Notes under the pieces: generated by a model
The model's database searches: none
Told to the model about the DNA's origin: nothing
The model's input: the letters and a program-made list of their open reading frames with translations, nothing else
Position numbers and translations under genes: made by a program
In this document: piece by piece, positions 56,088 through 64,000 of the stretch
Position numbering within the stretch: position 1 is the first letter of the stretch
Layout of the letters: every line of letters starts with the position of its first letter
Assembly: GCA_003993805.1 (NCBI GenBank)
Contig: RSEF01000001.1
Span: 189,668,587-189,732,586, forward strand
Direction: 5' to 3'
Source: Himantopus leucocephalus
Taxonomy: Eukaryota; Chordata; Aves; Charadriiformes; Recurvirostridae
DNA: 64,000 nucleotides

Positions 56088-56757
56088 GTTCAAAGGCCAA
56101 CACATGACTCAATGTCTTTTACAATATTTGGTCCAGGTGGCCAAGAAGGCCAACAGCATACTTGCTCATAACAGAAATGGTGTGGCCAGCAGGACTAGGG
56201 AAGTGATCATCCCCCTGTACTCAGCCACTGGTGAGGCCACACCTCAAATAATGTGTTCAGTTTTGGGCCCCTCACTACAAGAAAGACATTGAGGTGCTGG
56301 AGCGTGTGCAAAGAAGGGCAACAAAGCTGGTGAAGAGTCTAGAGAGCAAGTCTTGTAAAGAGCGGCTGAGGGAACTGGGGTTGTTTAGCCAGAAGAAAAG
56401 GAGGCTCAGGGGAGACCTTATCGCTCCCCACAACTGCCTGAAAGGAGGTTGTAGCAAAGTGGGTGTCAGTCCTTTTTCCCTGGTAGCAAGTGACACGACA
56501 AGAGGAAACAGCCTCAAGTTGCGCCAGGGGAGGTTTAGATTGGGTACTAGGAAGAATTTCTTCCCTGAAAGGGTTGTCAAGCATCGGAACAGGCTTGACA
56601 GGGAGGTGGTTGAGTCACCATCCATGGAGGTATTTAAAGGATGTGTAAATATGGTGGCTTACAGACATGGTTTAGTGGCAGACTTCCAGGGTTAGATTAA
56701 CAGTTGGAGTCAATGATCTTAAAGGTGTTTTCAAACCTAAATGATTCTATGATGCCA
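56088..56757 (+). mobile_element. CR1 LINE 3' end, well preserved
   Basis: From GGTGGCCAAGAAGGCCAACAG (56135) through CAGCCACTGGTGAGGCCACACC and GAGGTGCTGGAGCGTGTGCAAAGAAGGGC the copy follows the C-terminal third of CR1 ORF2. A frame at 56294-56695 is open for 133 residues ([65 protein letters not shown]) to its own stop. The part upstream of 56292 is shifted to another frame (AKKANSILAHNRNGVASR). The 3' UTR ends GATCTTAAAGGTGTTTTCAAACC, AAATGATTCTATGATG. It is a typical 5'-truncated insertion, least decayed of the copies here. The left 45 bp are diverged, so the start is approximate. Confidence 0.92.
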
Positions 56758-59700
56758 AGTTACCATAAGATAAACTGGTAAACCAATTTGAAATGTGTTA
56801 GTTGATCTGCCCTTGTGAATTTTATCTGTGTCTTCACAGAACAGTTGTCAGACTTGTGAGTAATAGAATGTAAGACTGGATATTGCGAAAAGTTATTTAG
56901 CAATACATGATGGATCTGACACAAAAACAGGGAAATTTTTCATAGAACATACAAAATCCACTGACCCACATCATGATTCTCCCAGGGATAGCTACAAGTT
57001 CCTCAAAGGGAAAATGAAATCAACTTAGGGATAGACGTATTGGAATCAAGTAGCAGAAGTGAAATACAGTGGTAACCTTGGCATTATTTACTGTCCAGTA
57101 TTTGAGTAAAGATATGAACTTGTACTCAGTCTCAATATGTTCTAAACTGTTATTTAGAATTCACACCTCTAAATTAGTCTCAGGTACCATATTACTGGTA
57201 TTCAAGGAGAGAAAAAAAAAACAACCCACTTTTAAAATATTGCTGCTGTCAATCTCTATGTTGTACCAAAGGCACAAATGCTGACAAGGTGAATTACTTT
57301 ACATACTTCCTTTTCTGTTTTAGTTATTTTTGTTGATTCATATCTGGAAAAAAAAAGATAGCAATGATGTTTGCACAGTATAATACTTTCACAGTAAAGT
57401 GGGGGAAAAAAAGCAAGAATAAGTCTGTATTATAATAAAATGATTGTAGGTTGTTATTAGGTGGCTCTGTCCATCCAGGAAGCTCAAAATATACTACAAA
57501 CATTCACTGATCTGGAACTGGTGCATAACCTATTGAAGTCTATAAGAATAGTTCAAATAATTCATTGAGTTTGAATGAGGGTCTTAACAGAGAAATCTGA
57601 ATTAGGATAGTTTATTTCAGAGTCAAAACAATTTTAAACCGAACTATTTTGGTTTAATACATCTAGGTGTACATAAGCATGTCTATTGCTTGCCTAAATA
57701 GTTTGACTTGTTTCTATAAGGGACAAAATTGTGTTAAAGTATGACAATAAAATGTTAGACTAGTACGTAAGCTTGTTTAAATGTATTTCCAGAGGAGAGT
57801 CTGCCTGGCTTGTCTAAATTGTTTTTAAGATTGTACTGCTACTCTGGTTGCAACTTTTCTTGCATGCACTAATCATGTGGCAAACATTATTTTCGATGAC
57901 ATAATAAATACTTTGCTAAAACAGTTATCACAAATGTTTTCCAGTATATATAATAATGTTGGATTGACATATGCACTGTTATTATTTCCTATTTGGGTTC
58001 TTTTCAATGTAAGAGCTTTTCTTACTTCACCTACTCTTTAAGTCATTACTAAATAAGTGAGATGAGCCACATTCACCAGTTAAAAAAAGATAATAAATTA
58101 ATAATATATTTTCTGATTAAAGGTTGGGATTCACCAGAAATTGTCAGGCTAGATAGTTTTTTAAATAATTTTGGCCAAAGGACCCATTTCCAGGTTTGAT
58201 ACTCCTAGTTTTGAGAAAACTCAAGGTCTTTTTATTTATCTTCTAAAAATAAACTGTTGCAGTGACATCTGCCACCCTTTTGTGCTTTTCTACATTTTCA
58301 CCAATTTGAAAGGCCTGAAAAATAGAATGGAATTCTTTATTTACAGATAAGAAGATACTCACTGCTTGTGATCAATAGTGTTATATCTAGAGATTCAAGC
58401 AGCTCAGTTAGAACCATAACAGGCAGAGTTTATTACTAGTAAATCAATATGATGTCTCCTAGCCATGCATCTCTTTCAAGAATCTCTATAGTATAATGAT
58501 TATCATTATAAAATAAAGTCCAGTCTCTGTTTTGCTATCTTCTGGTTTTGATCTTGTAAAACTGGGAATTGATTTTCCTAAAAATCAATATTATGTTTCC
58601 ACCATGTGGCAGATACACCACTTAGCAACAGCTCCAGGTGCCAGCCCTTGAGTGGGATTGGGAATGAACACATGCTGAGGAAGAAATTGTTCAAAAATTT
58701 CAAGATCAACATCTCCAGGCTAAAGAGCTATTTATTTTCTGTGCCGTGGGTGCAACACAGCAGACTTCCCTAAGCAAACCTGATGTGCATTTCCCATTGA
58801 TTTTTCTGTTTTCCTCAGCAGATTTAACCATCAGCAAGAAATATCTCTCATTCGTATGCTGGATTTCCACAGATGTGAATAAATCCCGCTCATCTCAGAT
58901 GAGAGAAAGTCAAGGAAAGCAGAAAGCCAGCTGCTGCCCTAAAGAAAAGTTGAAGGTTCATCTACTTTGATAATGACAGTCATACAAAATATCAGACGTT
59001 TATGCTTTCAGCAATCCTTGTCACAACTTTATTCATTTAGACAGACGTGATACAACAAGAGATGTAAAGAATCACTTACTTTGTACAGGTATTAAAGGGC
59101 TATAAGCCTTCATTAGATAGATGAAGACTGATAACAATTCTGATTGTCTTTAGGCTATGCTGCACCTCTGAGATCTCATCAGTATCTAAATCTGTCATAA
59201 AGCATGTTTAACAAAAAGGAAAAGTATTGTCTATTTGGACAACTTGCTCGCTTCATTAAGATACTGTTACTGACTTCTAATGGAGATAGGAGATTTTATC
59301 ACTGTTATCTTAATTTTTCCTCTTATAAGCCAAGATACCAGTTCTTTCATTACACCACCTTTATGAAGATAATTTTAAACAAACCACGCACCAACTGTTT
59401 ATGTCTCCTGGAGAGAGCCTTTCCAACTGTTCATGTCTTCAGGCAAGTCCCAACAGGGAAGCACAATTGTATTCCCAATAGGTATTTTCTGAGCATGATT
59501 GGTGAAGTTTATTCTCAGAGTCTAAAGAAAAGATCAAGAGCATTCCTATATCTGAATTACACAGGGACTTTTCAACACATCTGGAAATGTTGTTTCTTTT
59601 TTCCTTTCTTTCCCTTTGGTTTTGGGGTTTATTTTCCATAATATTTTTTTTCAAGAAAAGCTTCACATTTCTCATGAAATGGTAGTAACTATAAAATAAT

Positions 59701-62700
59701 AAAAATCATTTTTATAGGATTTGAGTATCGAGGCATTATTGTCATATAGAGAACAAAATCAAAACAGCACAGTGTCTTCCCAGCTTTGCCACTAACAGTT
59801 TGCCTGTGGTAACAGATTTTCCTGTGGTCCCCAGCTGCCTTTCAAATAGCCAACATGCATTGTTTCTGCTACACACTTATTTAGCAGATATGAAAGGCTG
59901 TCCTGTCACACTGAAACATTTGAATTGTTTTGACATCAGTCTTCAAGCAGCATTACCTTGTATATCACTTTATGATTCTACATGTTTGGGTTGCTATGGA
60001 AAGAATGAACTATCCCAATAAATCTCTCTTTATGGGCAGTAAATTCAAACATGATCAAGTTTCTGAGGATGCAAAAGCTTCATTGGCAAAGATCTCATTC
60101 TCCATGCTTTTGGCCATTATGTCATGCCCCATTACCATCTTCACTGCACAGCTTTATAGTTAGCAGTAAGCTTAATTCAGAATTGCAGTAGTTTCCTAAG
60201 ATTTTGTCAGGACACAATAGTTTAGACATAGGCCTGTAGTTACTGGACTCCATGTTTTAAAATTGCTGTCTTTTGGTAAGTTATTTTCTTCTTTTAATAT
60301 CCCATGAATTGGAGAATTTTGAAACAGTATGACAGTGCATGTTTTTCAATATCTTATTTTACAGAAGTTATTATTTCCAATGTCCTTAGATAATGTAATA
60401 AATCATACATTAAGGTGAATTATCATATATTCACATATTTATCATACCCATTGCTCAATAAGAGTGCTTTCAGCCAGTTTCTAAAGCATACATTTTAAAC
60501 TAATGGTCCCAGTTTAACAAATCACAGAACAAATATGGGCCTCACAACTTCATCATTGCCATAAACACCACACAAATTATTCCGGGTACATGCACACTAT
60601 TTGTTTCTCAAACAGGAAAAAAAGAAGAAAAATCTTCTAATACCTGACATCATCTATATTTATAGGAAACCAGCATGTGGCAATCATAACACAAGAGATT
60701 AACTGTTCTTCACCACCCGAACATTTTTCATCAGAATTTTAAACCAAAGTCCCTCAGCATGGGGCTAGCTGTATTCTCACTTGAGAGGATCAATGTATAA
60801 CATTGCTGGGAAGACCATGAAGATGTCTGTTTTATTAATCAGAGTTAGAGTAGCGTAGTTCCTTGCACATAAATGTACCTTGTTCCAAGTCGTTATGAAA
60901 TGTTTGTATTTCACAGAGCTGTCTATATTTGCAAAAGTTAGGGCTAATTTTTTATTTATATTATTTTGTCCATTGCAGATCTCAAGTAAAGATAATGCAT
61001 TTTGGTAGTTACCAAGTTCAAACACAAGACAGATACAGGTAAATTTCCTAAAGAACATAGTATATGATTTACATTTTTGTTTGTTTGTTCATTTTTTCAT
61101 TTCCATTTGCTAAATGGAAATTGCTCATATGGTTAGTTTCAATCAGTTTTGAGCTCTGATTTTCTCTCAATTAAAAATGAAATTGTTTCTGCATCTTTTC
61201 TTATGATTTCGTAGTCATTTATCTCAGCAATCTAATGGTTGAATAAGTTAAATGTGAATTTAAAATGCAGAGTGCCTCAGATAATTCTTTTGTATGCTTC
61301 TAATAGCCTAGCAGCTGTGATAAAAAACCTTTTTAATTTATAAAATACTTGTATATATTTTCTTCACACTATATAGTGATCATAAGCATAACAAGTTTTT
61401 TTTTTTTTTTTTCAGAGGGTCTGAACCAATATAGCTAAATGTTGATACCTTCCTATCATGATGATCTGACAAATTTTGCATGCTGTCTAAAGCTTCACAT
61501 AATGCTTCAACTTTGGCATCTCCACAAGCATATGAAACTCACGAAATTTCAATAGAAAATTACTCAGGACATATAGTAGACATGATATAAGTATAGAAGC
61601 ACACTTGATAGACATACAAATTTATTTCAGAAAGTTAGGAAATAATTTTTTGAACAAACATCATAAGTTGTTTATTATATATATAAGTATACCATGCCTA
61701 CAGTGAAAATGTGTGAAATTTCAAGCTTGCAAAGTCAAAAACATTTGTCCAAAGTTTTTAAAATAAACTTAAAGAGAAAAAACAATTATTTTTCTTTTAT
61801 TCTACATTTTTGTCAGCTATAGTGAAAAATCACTGTTGTGATATACCGTAAAACTTAATCAGTTTTTCTTTCCCCTTCCGTTCCACTTACTAAATCATAT
61901 TATCTCTCCATCAAATAAAACGTATGCAGAACTTTATAGGATTCGGCACAGAATATTTTCTCTGTAGAATACTACAGGAAGACTCTAATAACCTATGAAA
62001 ATATGTCATTATCGATTCAATTTGATAGTTCTTTATAAGTCATTTCTATCAAGACCTCTCAAATCCATTTAGAATTCTGTAATGACTTTACCCTTATCAT
62101 TTCCTATGTAGGTCTTCCGATAACAGAAGAGAGAATTTTATAACAATTTTCTTACTATAAATCACAGTCCAGGTTCATCACAAAATAAAAAGGACTAAGC
62201 AGTGCTAGTGAGTGTTCAACAAATAGAATAGCACAAATGCCTGCAAGGTCCATCTACTGTCATGAGCACTTGGCTAGAAGGATTGAACAAAGACAGGCAA
62301 GAATAGATGTACAGAAGAGACTTTGGCCTCATAGCACTGACTGCTGCAATCTCTGTGTGCACTTTAGAGAAGTACCTGCCCAATGGGATTCATAATGGCC
62401 TGGTAGGATGCCAGGAAATGCAAGGGACAGAGAGAAGTAAGACCTAAGAATGTGATTCACAACAGCTAACACACTGACAGGGAAACTTAAGTTAATTAAT
62501 AAAAACACAGAGGACAAAACCATAGATATGATTCCGACCTCCTCCAGATTATAAATATTTTAGCCTGCTACTATAGAAAAATGCCTCTTTTCATGTGGGA
62601 TTGAGATTCCCAAGAACTTTCTTCCTCTAAGGTTTGGCTCCTTAGTTCTTTCCTTAGAAAGAAAATGAATGGACAAAACTTTTCTTCAAAATGACAGTAG

Positions 62701-62905
62701 AGTGAGGTGCTGCCTCCATTCTTCCATGTGACATCTCAGCAACTAAAGTACTCCACTCATCCTGGGCATGGAAAAAACAGCTGCCCATCCCATGTCTGCC
62801 CAAGAGGATTTGACCACACAACGCATGTTCCAGAAGACTCTGCCAATACCCTCACGGTGAAGTATTCAGGGATGAGAGGAAGTAAATTACATATTTGTTT
62901 CTTTT
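56758..62905. other. No gene recognised
   Basis: 6 kb of AT-rich DNA. A 145-codon frame at 59204-59641 has no domain and is Phe/Lys/Tyr-rich. Small perfect inverted repeats occur at 58492-58510 and 61099-61121, and a T17 run at 61396-61412. 57640-58110 has a low-repeat, ATTA-rich look but nothing decisive. Confidence 0.55.
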
Positions 62906-62909
62906 TTAG

Positions 62910-63023
62910 GCTGTTCCAACTAAGAGACGTGTCAGTAAATATTCTTCAATACAGAGAAAAATAAGAACTGATGAATATGACTTTGTGAGCTCAGACAGTG
63001 ATGGCAAATCTTTTTGGTATTGA
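62910..63023 (+). CDS. Candidate terminal coding exon, unknown gene
   Basis: A textbook acceptor (TTTGTTTCTTTTTTAG, 62894-62909) is followed by an open frame of 37 codons to TGA at 63021-63023. In phase 0 it would encode a basic, Ser-containing part (AVPTKRRVSKYSSIQRKIR) and an acidic end (DEYDFVSSDSDGKSFWY). The basic-then-acidic Ser/Asp composition is more protein-like than other short frames here. AATAAA-type signals follow at 63205-63210, 63405-63410 and 63446-63451. I do not recognise the protein and no partner exon is visible in the window. A 37-codon frame after a pyrimidine tract can arise by chance. The phase is assumed. Confidence 0.25.
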   Translation, partial: AVPTKRRVSKYSSIQRKIRTDEYDFVSSDSDGKSFWY

Positions 63024-64000
63024 ATGCCAGATATATTTTAAAAGACAATCTTGTTGATGCCAGACCAAATATCTGCTGAAATTAAATTTGGCAGTCTGAA
63101 TTTAGTGTAAAGCATTTACTTCAAAAAAGCCTGAAACTGAGACCCTTTCCCTTCCAGCAAATCCCACGTTGATTGACTGAAGACTTGTTATTTCTCTCTT
63201 CAGAAATAAAAGTACATGGCAATATACACGGTTTATTGCAGTTGCTGATCAGTTGAGGAACTGAAATTTGCTACACATTTTATTCTCTTTTACATTCTAT
63301 CATTATGTCTTGTTCCCTCTTAGTAAAGAAATACTTTTTTTTATTTTCTATATTATACCCATTTTTGTTGTTAGCATTCTATTTTGGCATGAAAGTGAAA
63401 ATGTTAATAAATCATTAACAGAAGCACTGGAACTCCGGGAAGGGAAATAAACTGAAAATTGCATTTAGAGGGAGGGGTTCATATATTTATGGGGTGGGTT
63501 TTTTTTCCACAAGAAGTCATTATGATTATTTAGGTTGACTGTATGCCTATTTAGGCCAGTGGATGTCAACCAACAATTCACATTGTGACTTGATTGTCTC
63601 AACAAATGTCTTGGGTTTGTTTGGTTTTTTTTATTCCCTAGGAAAAAAATGAACGGTCCTGGCTTTATCTTTAGCTATTAACATCCTTTAATTTTTGGAC
63701 CATTCATAAGTAAGGAAGTTCATAGAATATACTTTGAAAAATAAACCTCAGACCAAGGCTCCACCTCATACTTTTTGACTCATTAAAGTTCAGTTTTCAT
63801 ATTCCTTTTGAAGAGAGCCATAGGTGCCCAATACATGGATAGATGACAATATTGTAATGACACAGCTTGAAAGAAGAAGTAGGATGCAAGAGAGTCTCAG
63901 GGCTCACAGATGTAAATTATTCAAGAATAAGGTGAAACAAGAAAAGATGAGAGGAATTCAATTTCTTTAAAATTCTAAATGTTTCAGTACACCAGCCCTG
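63024..64000. other. No gene recognised; possible 3' UTR if the 62.9-kb exon is real
   Basis: AT-rich sequence with several AATAAA hexamers (63205, 63405, 63446, 63740). No repeat or other exon is supported. Confidence 0.5.

Noticed and set aside
59204..59641. 145-codon plus-strand frame
   Set aside because: Phe/Lys/Tyr-rich composition typical of AT-rich noncoding DNA; no recognisable motif.
1..64000. CRISPR arrays, operons, phage or bacterial defence systems
   Set aside because: The sequence is vertebrate by its repeat content; no spaced short direct-repeat array or prokaryotic gene arrangement is present.

Overview
The window reads as intergenic or intronic DNA from a bird, most likely a neoavian. 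The evidence is repeat content: CR1 LINE fragments of several ages ending in the ATTCTATGATTC-type tail, LTRs with TGTGGTGGGTTG or TGTCATGGTTTG termini of the kind common in bird genomes, very old amniote repeats (MIR-like and palindromic families), and an AT-rich background. A 100-N run marks a scaffold gap. No complete host protein-coding gene, tRNA or rRNA is recognisable. The long open frames lie inside LTRs, in CR1 coding remnants, or are short enough to arise by chance in 64 kb.

Layout. Positions 1-40 are the edge of an LTR that continues outside the window. Positions 1017-2162 hold a complete solo LTR with a perfect 5-bp target duplication. A CR1 3' fragment (5110-5412) abuts an LTR 3' half (5413-5790). 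From 5.8 to 27.9 kb the DNA is mostly unannotatable, with scattered ancient repeats (9.9, 11.9, 13.1, 16.5, 20.6, 23.0 and 25.8 kb), a CR1 copy interrupted by the assembly gap (14.9-15.3 kb) and a polypurine block (18.36-18.51 kb).

The densest accessory region is 27.96-31.6 kb. On the minus strand it carries a broken LINE ORF1: a coiled-coil segment followed by an SGNH/GDSL-like esterase start. A 760-bp LTR with a near-perfect 5-bp target duplication splits this ORF. Beside it lie unclassified GC-richer repeat sequence and a three-unit ~48-bp tandem array. A 1.35-kb CR1 with degenerate reverse transcriptase follows at 34.15-35.5 kb, then an older CR1 tail at 35.9-36.2 kb.

From 36.2 to 56 kb there are ancient repeats, a 40-bp tandem duplication (43.64 kb), two unclassified GC-richer blocks (49.6-50.2 and 52.2-52.6 kb) and an AT-rich, homeodomain-site-like stretch (52.7-53.5 kb). 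A well-preserved CR1 3' end (56.09-56.76 kb) keeps 134 open codons of the polymerase C-terminus. The only candidate host exon is a 37-codon terminal exon at 62910-63023 (plus strand), which is speculative.

No operon-like or multi-gene system is present. The most informative structure is the nested LTR inside the esterase-type LINE ORF1. Family names come from recognition by eye; no database search was possible.
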